From Candidatus Eiseniibacteriota bacterium (lineage in GTDB: Bacteria; Eisenbacteria; RBG-16-71-46; SZUA-252): a DNA stretch of 5,885 nt. The stretch covers positions 1 through 5,885 of the forward strand of contig JAEHDN010000188.1 of NCBI GenBank assembly GCA_016880395.1. Reading direction: 5' to 3'. The notes under the pieces were generated by a model that was given only the letters and a program-made list of their open reading frames with translations, did no database searches and was not told the origin of the DNA. Every line of letters begins with the position of its first letter. The stretch's first letter is position 1. Position numbers and translations under genes: made by a program. Shown here piece by piece: positions 1 to 5,885 of this stretch.

Positions 1-80
1 GGTCCCTCCGCGCGGTCCTGATCGCCGCCCTTACCGACCGGCGCGTCGTCAGGACGAGGCGCCGGGCACGTCCAGCATGA
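1..80 (+). CDS. Possible 3' tail of an upstream gene (partial, unknown)
   Basis: The third forward frame is open from the left edge to a TGA at 78-80 and encodes a tail of 25 residues that ends VVRTRRRARPA. Nearly all of its third codon positions are G or C until the last few codons, which matches the real genes in this window. The other forward frames either stop at once or lack this bias. The tail has a short hydrophobic stretch (AVLIAAL) followed by an arginine-rich end. Such an end is common in bacterial proteins and would suit the cytoplasmic end of a membrane protein, but it is not diagnostic. I do not recognise a family. The call rests only on codon bias over 25 codons and could be chance. 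Confidence 0.35.
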   Translation, partial: SLRAVLIAALTDRRVVRTRRRARPA

Positions 81-168
81 ATTGCAAATGTTGGGAACGA
101 TCTTCCACTACCAGGCCCCCGCCACCCTCCAGCTTCGACCCACATAACGAGGTAGGTAGGGCTCCTAT

Positions 169-183
169 CGGGTGAACTACCCG
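169..183. repeat. Inverted repeat in the leader of the glycosyltransferase
   Basis: The arms CGGGT (169-173) and ACCCG (179-183) flank a 5-base loop. One wobble pair and one A-T pair extend the stem outward. A further GGGC (159-162) can pair with GCCC (187-190), giving a nested hairpin. It lies about 100 bases upstream of the glycosyltransferase start and has no T-tract, so it does not look like an intrinsic terminator. It may be a leader RNA structure or an operator. I could not match it to a known riboswitch. Confidence 0.3.
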
Positions 184-275
184 GTGGCCCCGTCCTTGCT
201 TCATGGCCGGGTGTATCGAGGCCGTCAAGGGGGATGGTGGAACCGATCCGAAGGGCAGGGATGATCGAAGATCTC

Positions 276-281
276 GGGGGG
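276..281 (+). promoter_or_regulatory. Shine-Dalgarno-like G run for the glycosyltransferase
   Basis: A run of six G lies five bases before the GTG at 287. It is a purine-rich but imperfect Shine-Dalgarno match. Together with the conserved amino terminus that begins there, it supports GTG 287 over the in-frame ATG at 203. Confidence 0.4.
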
Positions 282-286
282 ACCAG

Positions 287-1387
287 GTGAAGCTGCGCGC
301 GCTGATGACCACCGACACGGCCGGAGGGGTTTGGACCTTCGCCATGGAGATGGCATCAGCCCTGAGCCGGTCCGGGTCCCACGTCGATCTCGCTGCGATG
401 GGGGATCCGCTCACGCCCGAGCAGCGGGCCGAGGCCGGGGAGATCCCCCGCCTCCGCGTCCATGAAGGGCGCTACCGCCCCGAGTGGTTGGAGGACAGCT
501 GGCTCTCGATGGATCAGGCCGGAGAGTGGCTCCTCGATCTCGAGCGAAGGGTCGTTCCCGACGTGGTCCACCTGAACGGCTACGTCCATGGGGCGCTGCC
601 CTGGCGCGCTCCCGTCGTGGTGACGGGCCATTCGTGTGTGCTGTCCTGGTGGACTGCGGTTCACGGCTCGGCGCCGCCCCAGGAGTGGAACCGCTACGCC
701 GAAGAGATGAGTCGCGGCCTTCGCGCAGCGCACGTCGTGGCTGCTCCGAGCAGGGCGATGGGAGACTCGCTCACGCATCACTACGCCGGGCGCCTCCCCC
801 TCCGCGTGATTCCCCACGGGCGCTCGATCGCGCCTCCTCCGGTCGTGCCCAAGCGTCATCGCATCCTCACGGTCGGGCGCCTCTGGGATCCGGCTAAGAA
901 CATCGCCGCCGTCGATCGGGTCGCGGCGCGCGTCTCATGGCCCATCGTGGTGGCGGGCGAAACGCGACACCCCGACGGGAGCACGACCCGTCTCAAGAAC
1001 GCACGCGCGCTGGGTCACCTGGGACCGGCTGCGCTTTCGCGCGCCTACGCTGGAGCTGCCGTGTTCGCGCTGCCCGCGCTCTACGAGCCGTTCGGATTCT
1101 CCCCGCTCGAGGCGGCGCTGTCGGGCTGTGCGCTCGTGCTCGGAGACATTCCGAGCCTGCGCGAGATCTGGGGCGAGGCCGCCTGCTACGTTCCGCCGCG
1201 CGACGATCAAGCGCTGACGCAGACGCTCCGCTGGCTCATCGACGATCGGCAGGCGCGTCGCGATTACGCGCGCAGGGCCAAGGAGCGCGCCAAGGCGTAC
1301 ACGCCCGAGCGAATGGCGGCCGGCTACATGGATGCCTACCGCGCCGCACTCGCCGAGCCGAGCGAGGTTCTCGGCGCCCAGGCGTGA
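287..1387 (+). CDS. GT4-family glycosyltransferase (GT-B fold)
   Basis: This is a predicted cytoplasmic or membrane-peripheral retaining glycosyltransferase of 366 residues, typical for family GT4. It would move a sugar from a nucleotide-sugar donor onto a glycan or lipid acceptor, probably in cell-surface polysaccharide or glycolipid synthesis; donor and acceptor cannot be read from sequence. The amino terminus has the GT-B glycine loop (TDTAGGVW, Gly13-Gly14). The donor half begins around TVGRLWDPAKN, where Arg198 and Lys204 are the expected donor-phosphate contacts. The EX7E motif is intact (Glu267 and Glu275 in EPFGFSPLE). The GTG start at 287 puts the first beta strand (VKLRALMTTD) at the very amino terminus, as is usual in the family. 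An in-frame ATG at 203 would add 28 poorly conserved-looking hydrophilic residues. The start overlaps the stop of a possible short upstream ORF as GTGA. The family call is firm; the biological pathway is unknown. Confidence 0.9.
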   Translation: MKLRALMTTDTAGGVWTFAMEMASALSRSGSHVDLAAMGDPLTPEQRAEAGEIPRLRVHEGRYRPEWLEDSWLSMDQAGEWLLDLERRVVPDVVHLNGYVHGALPWRAPVVVTGHSCVLSWWTAVHGSAPPQEWNRYAEEMSRGLRAAHVVAAPSRAMGDSLTHHYAGRLPLRVIPHGRSIAPPPVVPKRHRILTVGRLWDPAKNIAAVDRVAARVSWPIVVAGETRHPDGSTTRLKNARALGHLGPAALSRAYAGAAVFALPALYEPFGFSPLEAALSGCALVLGDIPSLREIWGEAACYVPPRDDQALTQTLRWLIDDRQARRDYARRAKERAKAYTPERMAAGYMDAYRAALAEPSEVLGAQA

Positions 1388-1396
1388 GTCGTCGCG

Positions 1397-1411
1397 ACGA
1401 TCGACGATCGT
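1397..1411. repeat. Perfect 7-bp palindrome after the glycosyltransferase
   Basis: ACGATCG and CGATCGT flank a single A, ten bases after the glycosyltransferase stop. As RNA it could form a 6-bp stem with a 3-base loop. No T-run follows, so terminator function is doubtful; a protein-binding site is equally possible. The motif GACGATC recurs three times within about 25 bases here. Confidence 0.35.
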
Positions 1412-1433
1412 GACGATCAGCCTGGCGGACTTT

Positions 1434-1481
1434 GGATCAACACCGGTAGGGACCAACACGGGTATGGATCAACACAGGAAC
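1434..1481. repeat. Three tandem copies of a 16-bp repeat
   Basis: Three head-to-tail 16-base units lie at 1434-1449, 1450-1465 and 1466-1481, with consensus GGAYCAACACNGGTAN. Copies differ at only three or four positions, and the core CAACAC is invariant. No further copy is visible on either side. The array sits between two convergent genes. Its third unit contains the stop codon (1469-1471) and last sense codons of the minus-strand small membrane gene. It could be a set of protein-binding sites, a slippage-derived minisatellite, or the remnant of an insertion. Nothing in the sequence decides between these. Confidence 0.75.
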
Positions 1482-1702
1482 GCGTAGTTGGGTGCGGATG
1501 GATAGCGGAGCCGGTACGCCCGCGCCGCCGCGCTCGCGCCGATGACGATCGCGGCCATTCCCGCCACGCCTGCAGCGAGTGGGAAGCCGGGAATCCTGGC
1601 GATTCGCTCCCTGCGATCGCGACCTCGAGCATCAGGACGGATCACGTACATGAGACCGGCCCCAGCGACCAGACCACGCAGGAACAACGACATGTCACCC
1701 AT
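1469..1702 (-). CDS. Small two-segment membrane protein, hypothetical
   Basis: This is a 77-residue protein of unknown function, convergent with the glycosyltransferase and divergent from the kinase. The amino-terminal part reads FLRGLVAGAGLMYVI followed by RPDARGRDRR. This hydrophobic, glycine-rich segment ending in a D/P/G/R-rich charged stretch resembles the start of many small inner-membrane proteins, where the usual form is roughly GAALMYLLDPDRGRRRR; that comparison is from memory. A second hydrophobic segment spans about residues 39-59 (AAGVAGMAAIVIGASAAA) before a short tyrosine-containing tail. I therefore infer two membrane passes with the basic stretch in the cytoplasm. ATG 1702 is chosen because GGAGG lies five bases upstream of it; GTG 1714 and ATG 1693 are in-frame alternatives. 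The protein ends within the tandem repeat array. It is probably real, judging from motif, ribosome site and composition, but the family is unassigned. Confidence 0.6.
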   Translation of the reverse strand: MGDMSLFLRGLVAGAGLMYVIRPDARGRDRRERIARIPGFPLAAGVAGMAAIVIGASAAARAYRLRYPSAPNYAFLC

Positions 1703-1707
1703 GTTCC

Positions 1708-1712
1708 CCTCC
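1708..1712 (-). promoter_or_regulatory. Shine-Dalgarno site for the small membrane gene
   Basis: Read on the minus strand, GGAGG is followed by GGAAC and then ATG at 1702. This is a near-ideal site with five-base spacing. It favours ATG 1702 over GTG 1714, which would overlap the Shine-Dalgarno site. Confidence 0.5.
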
Positions 1713-1942
1713 ACGCATCATGCTGCTGCAAACCGCGTTGTGTTTCCGCGATGTCCGTTGAGCAATGCGCGTGCCGGATGGTGATCGATAAGCGATCGTT
1801 GCGCGCGTGCGATTTAGGCGGGGAAGGCTGGTGCGGTGGCCGTGTCTTTGTAATTTTGTTCCGGATACTGGCGATGGGATCGATTTCCTTGACACGCGCT
1901 GGAAATCTGGGGGACCGTTGAAGGGACGACGCACGCACCAAC

Positions 1943-1947
1943 GAGGA
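1943..1947 (+). promoter_or_regulatory. Shine-Dalgarno site for the hybrid kinase
   Basis: GAGGA lies five bases upstream of the GTG at 1953. No in-frame ATG competes nearby, so this site fixes the kinase start. Confidence 0.6.
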
Positions 1948-1952
1948 ATCAG

Positions 1953-4490
1953 GTGAACCCCAAGACAGCCGTCGAACACGCCGAAAGGCCCAACCTCCAG
2001 CTCGACCGCCCTCCGGCGGTCAGACAGATCGAGCGCCTTCGCACCGTCTATCAGCTCACCGACGCAGTCAGCCGAGCGAGCGCCATCGAGGAGATCTTCG
2101 ATGCCGCGCTCCACGGACTTGAACGCGCCCTGGATACGGACCGCGCCTCGATCCTCCTCAACGACGAGGACGGAGTCGTGCGCTTCAAGGCATGGCACGG
2201 GCTCTCGGACCGCTACCGGGAGACCGTCGAGAGGCATTCTCCCTGGTCCAGCGACGTCATCGATCCGCGGCCGGTCGGCGTGCCCGATGTCGCCGCCGAC
2301 GAGTCCCTGGCGCCGTACCGGGCCCTCTTCGAGGCGGAGCGCATCCGGGCCCTGGCGTTCATCCCCCTCGTGTCGCGTGGCAAGCTCATCGGGAAGTTCA
2401 TGGTCTACTTCGACCGCGAGCACGTGCTCGACGAGGGCGAGCTGGAGCTTGCCCGCACCATCGCGGGACTGATCGCCTTCGCCGTGGAGCGGATGCGCGG
2501 CGAGGAGAAGCTCGCGCTCTATCGTGAGATCTTCGCCCACTCGAGCGACGCGATCGCGATCATCGGAACCGACGGACGTTACCTGGAACGAAACGACGCC
2601 CATCGGGACCTGATCGGATACGTCGACGCGGAGATCCGAGGCCGTACACCGGCGCTCCACCTGGGGCCCGACCGGTACCAGGAGGTCGTGGCAGCCCTGG
2701 ATTCCCAGGGCGTGTATCGCAAGGACGTCATCAGCACCACCAAGTCCGGGGTCCAGCTCGACATCGAGCTCTCGGCCTTCACCGTGCGGGATGCCGCGGG
2801 CACGCCGGTCTGCTTCGTCGGTATCAAGCGGGACATCAGCCAGCGGAAGCGGATGGAGGAGGCGCTCCAGTTCCTCGCCGCCGCGAGCGCCGCCCTCGAC
2901 CGCTCGCTCGACTACCAGGCGACGGTGGAGAACCTCGCCGGGCTCACCGTGCCGTACCTCGCCGACTGGGTGGTGGTCGAGACCGTCGGCGCGGACGGGA
3001 TGCACCGTCCCGCCGCGAGCATCCACGTCGATCTCAAGAAGACCGAGGCCCTGGAGCAGCTCGTCGCGGTGCGCGCCGCGGTCGCGTCCCCGGCGGGCCC
3101 CGTGCAGGACATGGCGAGCCTTCGCCCGCGGCGTCTGTTCGGCGCCGCGGAGCTGCTTGCCGAGCTGGCCCAGGGGGACGCGGGCGCCGCGGAGCTCCTC
3201 GGACGTATCGGCGCCGCCTCGGCCATCGTGGTGCCGCTGCGGGCACGCGGTCGCGTGCTCGGGCGCATGACGCTGGTGTCGGCCCGGCGGATCTACATGG
3301 ACCGGGACCTCGCGCTGGCCGACGACCTCTCGCGCCGAGGAGCCACCGCGCTCGACAACGCGCGACTCTACGGCGAGGTGCAGGAGTCGGATCGCCGCAA
3401 GGAGGAATTCCTCGCGGTGCTCGCGCACGAGCTCCGCAATCCCATGACGCCGCTCCTCACCTGCCTCGAGCTGATGCGCTCTCCCAATGCGGATGCCGAC
3501 TCGATCGTGCGGTGGCGGGAGATCATGGAGCGGCAGGTGCGGAACCTGGCCCGCCTCGTGGACGACCTGCTCGACGTGTCCCGGATCACGCGCGGCAAGA
3601 TCGAGCTGCAGAAGCAGTCGATCGACCTCGCCACCGTCGTCGCGCGGGCGGTCGAGACGACCCGTCCCCTCATCCAGAGCCGGGGCATCTCGCTCGGCGT
3701 GTCGATCCCTCCCGGCCTGCGGCTCCATGCCGATCCGCTCCGCGTGGAGCAGATCCTCGCGAACCTGCTCAACAACGCCGCCAAGTACACGCCCGAGGGG
3801 GGCCGCGTCGACGTGGAGGGGGAAGGGGACGGAGTGGGGGTCACCGTGCGCGTCCGCGACAACGGCGTCGGCATCGCGCCGGACCTGCTTCCGCGGCTGT
3901 TCGACCTCTTCCAGCAGGGGGGCCACGCGTCCGGCGGGCTCGGCATCGGACTCACGCTGGTTCGCACCCTGGTCGAGCTCCACGGCGGGGGCGTGCGGGC
4001 GTCGAGCGCAGGGCCGGGGCGGGGAAGCGAGTTCGAGATCCGCCTTCCAATCGGCGACGCGCACCCCGAGCCGCGCGCCGGGGAGTTCCCGTCCGAGGCG
4101 ATTCCCGCGGCCCGCCGCCACCGCGCGCTGATCGTGGACGACAACGTCGATGCCGCGACGCTCCTCGCCGAGGCGCTCCGCCAGCGGGGACACGCGGTCC
4201 ACCTCGCGCATGACGGCCGCACGGCGGTCGAGGAGGCGGTGCGCAACCTGCCGGACGTGATCCTGCTCGACCTCGGGCTTCCGGACCTCGACGGCTACGA
4301 GGTGGCGAGCCGGCTCCGCGGCCATGCGGGGCTCGAGCGGAGCGCCATCATCGCGATCTCTGGATACGGGCAGGCGCAGTATCTCACCCGATCGGCCGAG
4401 GCCGGCTTCTCCCACCACATCGTGAAACCGGTCGACATGGCCCATCTCGACGCCCTCCTCACGGCACTGGAGACGGCGAAGCGAGCCTGA
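1953..4490 (+). CDS. Hybrid sensor histidine kinase, GAF-PAS-GAF-HisKA-HATPase-REC
   Basis: This soluble 845-residue kinase should autophosphorylate on histidine in response to an intracellular cue and pass phosphate to its own receiver. Domains in order: GAF-like sensor (about 35-180), PAS (about 188-300, ending in a typical GIKRDISQRKR linker), second GAF-like domain (about 303-475), HisKA dimerisation domain (about 481-550), HATPase_c (about 590-700) and receiver (about 722-842). The H-box holds His492 in LAHELRNP. The ATP site is complete: N-box (Asn604, Asn608), G1 (DNGVGI, Asp636), F-box (LFDLF, 649-653) and G2 (GLGIGL, 662-667). The receiver has the acidic pair Asp729/Asp730, phospho-acceptor Asp773, Ser803 and Lys825-Pro826. 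There is no signal peptide or membrane segment. With no output domain after the receiver, a separate phosphotransfer protein or response regulator is expected, but none is encoded here. The stop is 52 bases before the ligase start, in the same direction. The signal sensed is unknown. Confidence 0.95.
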   Translation: MNPKTAVEHAERPNLQLDRPPAVRQIERLRTVYQLTDAVSRASAIEEIFDAALHGLERALDTDRASILLNDEDGVVRFKAWHGLSDRYRETVERHSPWSSDVIDPRPVGVPDVAADESLAPYRALFEAERIRALAFIPLVSRGKLIGKFMVYFDREHVLDEGELELARTIAGLIAFAVERMRGEEKLALYREIFAHSSDAIAIIGTDGRYLERNDAHRDLIGYVDAEIRGRTPALHLGPDRYQEVVAALDSQGVYRKDVISTTKSGVQLDIELSAFTVRDAAGTPVCFVGIKRDISQRKRMEEALQFLAAASAALDRSLDYQATVENLAGLTVPYLADWVVVETVGADGMHRPAASIHVDLKKTEALEQLVAVRAAVASPAGPVQDMASLRPRRLFGAAELLAELAQGDAGAAELLGRIGAASAIVVPLRARGRVLGRMTLVSARRIYMDRDLALADDLSRRGATALDNARLYGEVQESDRRKEEFLAVLAHELRNPMTPLLTCLELMRSPNADADSIVRWREIMERQVRNLARLVDDLLDVSRITRGKIELQKQSIDLATVVARAVETTRPLIQSRGISLGVSIPPGLRLHADPLRVEQILANLLNNAAKYTPEGGRVDVEGEGDGVGVTVRVRDNGVGIAPDLLPRLFDLFQQGGHASGGLGIGLTLVRTLVELHGGGVRASSAGPGRGSEFEIRLPIGDAHPEPRAGEFPSEAIPAARRHRALIVDDNVDAATLLAEALRQRGHAVHLAHDGRTAVEEAVRNLPDVILLDLGLPDLDGYEVASRLRGHAGLERSAIIAISGYGQAQYLTRSAEAGFSHHIVKPVDMAHLDALLTALETAKRA

Positions 4491-4496
4491 GCCGCC

Positions 4497-4508
4497 GCGC
4501 GATCGCGC
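4497..4508. repeat. 12-bp perfect palindrome between kinase and ligase
   Basis: GCGCGATCGCGC is a perfect palindrome beginning six bases after the kinase stop. It partly overlaps a second inverted pair, GCCGCG (4494-4499) and CGCGGC (4513-4518). No T-tract follows, so a classical intrinsic terminator is not supported. It may be a protein-binding site, an RNA stem in a kinase-ligase transcript, or a by-product of high GC. Confidence 0.4.
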
Positions 4509-4542
4509 TCACCGCGGCAGGCCCGCGATTGCTGGCCCCAGG

Positions 4543-5885
4543 GTGAAGCTCGCCGATCTCGTCGCCACCTCCGAGCGGGTCGCCGCGTCCTCCAGCCGCA
4601 CCGAGAAGATCGCCGCCCTGGCCGAGTGCCTGCGCCGGATCGACCCGGACGAGACCGCGATCGGCGTGGCGTATCTCTCGGGCCGGCTGCCCCAGGGCCG
4701 CGTCGGCATCGGCGGAGCCCTGCTCGCGGAGGCCGCCTCCGTTCCGCCCGCGGCGGAGCCGAGCCTCACGCTCGCTGATGTGGACGTCGCACTCACGAGG
4801 ATCGCGGGGCTCTCGGGTCCCGGGTCCTCCACCTCGCGCCGGGAGGCGCTCGGCTCTCTCCTCGCGCGCGCCACATCGGCGGAGGCCTCCTTCCTCCTCC
4901 GGCTCCTCGCCGGCGAGCTCAGGCAGGGGGCCCTCGGAGGGCTGATGGAGGAGGCGGTCGCGGCGGCGTCGGGTGTTCCGACGGAGTCCATCCGCCGCGC
5001 GGCCATGGTGGCCGGCAGCCTCGATCCGGTCGCGGTCGGTGCGCTCACGGAGGGGCCGGCAGGGCTCGCGGCCTTTCGCGTCGGCCTCTTTCGGCCGCTC
5101 TCGCCGATGCTCGCGCAGCCCGCCGACGATCTCGGCGAGGCGCTCGCGTCGCTGGGCGAGGCCGCGCTCGAGTTCAAGCTGGATGGCGCGCGCATCCAGG
5201 CGCACAAGGCGGGCGATGACGTTCGGATCTACTCGCGCCGGCTCCACGACGTGACGGGGTCGGTGCCGGATCTGGTCGAGGCGGTTCGCGCGCTTCCCGT
5301 GCGGGAGCTGATCCTGGACGGCGAGGCGCTCGCGCTCCGGGAGGACGGGACGCCGCATCCGTTCCAGGTCACGATGGGCCGGTTCGGAACGCGGCGCGAC
5401 GTGGAGCGCTCGCGGCGCGACCTCCCGCTCACCCCCTTCTTCTTCGACCTGCTTCGGGTGGACGGGCAGGATCTCCACGACGAGCCCGCGGCGGCCCGGT
5501 TTCGCGCCCTCCGCGGGGCCGCCGCGGCGCTCGCCGTGCCCCAGCGGATCACCTCGGACCCGGGCGAGGCGGACGCGTTCTTCGAAGAGGCGCTGCGCCG
5601 GGGGCACGAAGGGTTGATGATGAAGGACCCGGCGAGCCGCTACGAGGCGGGACGGCGCGGGGCGGGATGGCTCAAGCTGAAGCCGGCGCACACGCTCGAT
5701 CTGGTCGTGCTTGCCGCGGAGTGGGGTCATGGCCGCCGCAAGGGCTGGCTCAGCAACCTGCATCTCGGCGCGCGCGATCCGGAGACCGGAGGGTTCGTCA
5801 TGCTGGGGAAAACCTTCAAGGGAATGACCGACGCGATGCTCGACTGGCAGACGAAGCGCTTCCAGGCGCTCGCGCTCGGCACGGA
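4543..5885 (+). CDS. lig: ATP-dependent DNA ligase, LigB/archaeal-type (3' end cut by window)
   Basis: This enzyme seals nicks in duplex DNA through ligase-AMP and DNA-adenylate intermediates, using ATP; its likely role is repair alongside the cell's NAD-dependent LigA. The first 447 codons are present. The family is around 500-550 residues, so some 50-100 residues of the OB-fold domain are missing to the right. The amino-terminal DNA-binding domain (about 1-170) opens VKLADLVATSERVAASSSRT, as in the family, and includes RQGALGGLMEEAV. The nucleotidyltransferase motifs are all intact: motif I FKLDGAR with adenylated Lys212, motif III LDGE (Glu261), IIIa FFFDLL (299-304), IV EGLMMK (356-361) and V WLKLKP (Lys378, Lys380). 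GHGRRKGWLSNLHLGA begins the OB fold. No LigD polymerase or phosphoesterase domain is fused within the visible part. GTG 4543 is chosen from the conserved amino terminus, though its Shine-Dalgarno is weak (AGG directly adjacent). It may be co-transcribed with the kinase. Confidence 0.93.
   Translation, partial: MKLADLVATSERVAASSSRTEKIAALAECLRRIDPDETAIGVAYLSGRLPQGRVGIGGALLAEAASVPPAAEPSLTLADVDVALTRIAGLSGPGSSTSRREALGSLLARATSAEASFLLRLLAGELRQGALGGLMEEAVAAASGVPTESIRRAAMVAGSLDPVAVGALTEGPAGLAAFRVGLFRPLSPMLAQPADDLGEALASLGEAALEFKLDGARIQAHKAGDDVRIYSRRLHDVTGSVPDLVEAVRALPVRELILDGEALALREDGTPHPFQVTMGRFGTRRDVERSRRDLPLTPFFFDLLRVDGQDLHDEPAAARFRALRGAAAALAVPQRITSDPGEADAFFEEALRRGHEGLMMKDPASRYEAGRRGAGWLKLKPAHTLDLVVLAAEWGHGRRKGWLSNLHLGARDPETGGFVMLGKTFKGMTDAMLDWQTKRFQALALGT

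Larger units (their letters stand above)
1703..1952. promoter_or_regulatory. Divergent intergenic region between small membrane gene and kinase
   Basis: This 250-base stretch has no convincing gene of its own and must carry the promoters for the minus-strand small gene and probably for the kinase. Two things stand out on the plus strand. One is an AT-rich patch at 1846-1860 (CTTTGTAATTTTGTT), conspicuous in such GC-rich DNA. The other is a perfect TTGACA at 1889-1894, but the sequence 17 bases further on (around 1912-1917) is not a convincing -10 box. A CGATCG site lies at 1793-1798. I could not place a confident transcription start for either gene. Confidence 0.4.

Noticed and set aside
203..286. 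Upstream ATG 203 as the start of the glycosyltransferase
   Set aside because: It would add 28 hydrophilic residues before the first GT-B beta strand and has no good ribosome site. GTG 287 places the conserved amino terminus correctly.
81..286. A known riboswitch in the leader
   Set aside because: GGTAGGTAG superficially recalls part of the GEMM c-di-GMP aptamer, but the rest of the conserved core is missing and the pairing does not fit.
49..414. Minus-strand frame of 121 codons ending in a non-repetitive stretch (LVVEDRSQHLQFMLDVPG)
   Set aside because: The tail looks more protein-like than most shadows and briefly suggested a transposase remnant. However, the frame overlaps the glycosyltransferase start antisense, I can name no family, and there are no terminal repeats or target duplications.
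1388..1430. Intrinsic terminator after the glycosyltransferase
   Set aside because: The short palindrome at 1397-1411 has only a 6-bp stem and no T-tract on either strand.
1397..1481. CRISPR array or integron attachment site
   Set aside because: The repeats are contiguous 16-mers without spacers and there are no cas or integrase genes. The unit does not resemble an attC site.
1695..4445. A very long minus-strand open frame (about 916 codons) opposite the kinase
   Set aside because: It is the antisense shadow of the kinase, whose plus-strand frame shows six recognisable domains with intact catalytic residues. The antisense product is charged, low in recognisable motifs, and typical of stop-poor GC-rich antisense frames.
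4459..5763. A 434-codon minus-strand open frame
   Set aside because: It lies opposite the DNA ligase, whose plus-strand frame has all nucleotidyltransferase motifs. The antisense translation is arginine/glutamate-rich with no domain.
4543..5885. A LigD-type non-homologous end-joining ligase
   Set aside because: The amino-terminal DNA-binding domain of LigB/archaeal-type ligases is present, with no polymerase or phosphoesterase domain in the visible part and no Ku gene in the window.

Overview
This is a GC-rich window (roughly two thirds G+C by eye, with strong G/C preference at third codon positions) from a bacterial chromosome. The large genes all begin with GTG, and the window carries a cytoplasmic multi-sensor hybrid histidine kinase and an ATP-dependent DNA ligase. 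That combination suits a free-living, environmentally responsive GC-rich bacterium, such as an actinobacterium, a delta-proteobacterium-like lineage, Gemmatimonadota, Acidobacteriota or a related candidate phylum. The sequence alone does not let me choose a phylum.

Layout, left to right. (1) Positions 1-80 probably hold the 3' tail of an upstream plus-strand gene. (2) A roughly 200-base leader with a small inverted repeat and a possible 18-codon upstream ORF precedes a GT4-type glycosyltransferase at 287-1387 (+). (3) A convergent 3'-3' junction at 1388-1468 holds a short palindrome and the start of three tandem 16-bp repeats. (4) A small membrane protein of about 77 residues lies at 1469-1702 (-). 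(5) A 250-base divergent intergenic region at 1703-1952 contains an AT-rich patch and a TTGACA-like hexamer. (6) A large hybrid histidine kinase (GAF-PAS-GAF-HisKA-HATPase-REC, 845 aa) lies at 1953-4490 (+). (7) A 52-base gap containing a 12-bp perfect palindrome follows. (8) An ATP-dependent DNA ligase (LigB/archaeal-type) starts at 4543 and runs off the right edge with its frame still open.

How the genes relate. The kinase and ligase are co-directional and close enough to share a transcript, but no functional link is evident. The glycosyltransferase points towards the small membrane gene and is transcribed separately from the kinase. I see no defence system, CRISPR array, IS element, integrase or RNA gene, and no coherent novel multi-gene system. 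The points most worth a second look are the small membrane gene, the tandem repeat array that overlaps its stop codon, the cluster of CGATCG sites in the same intergenic stretch, and the structured leader of the glycosyltransferase.
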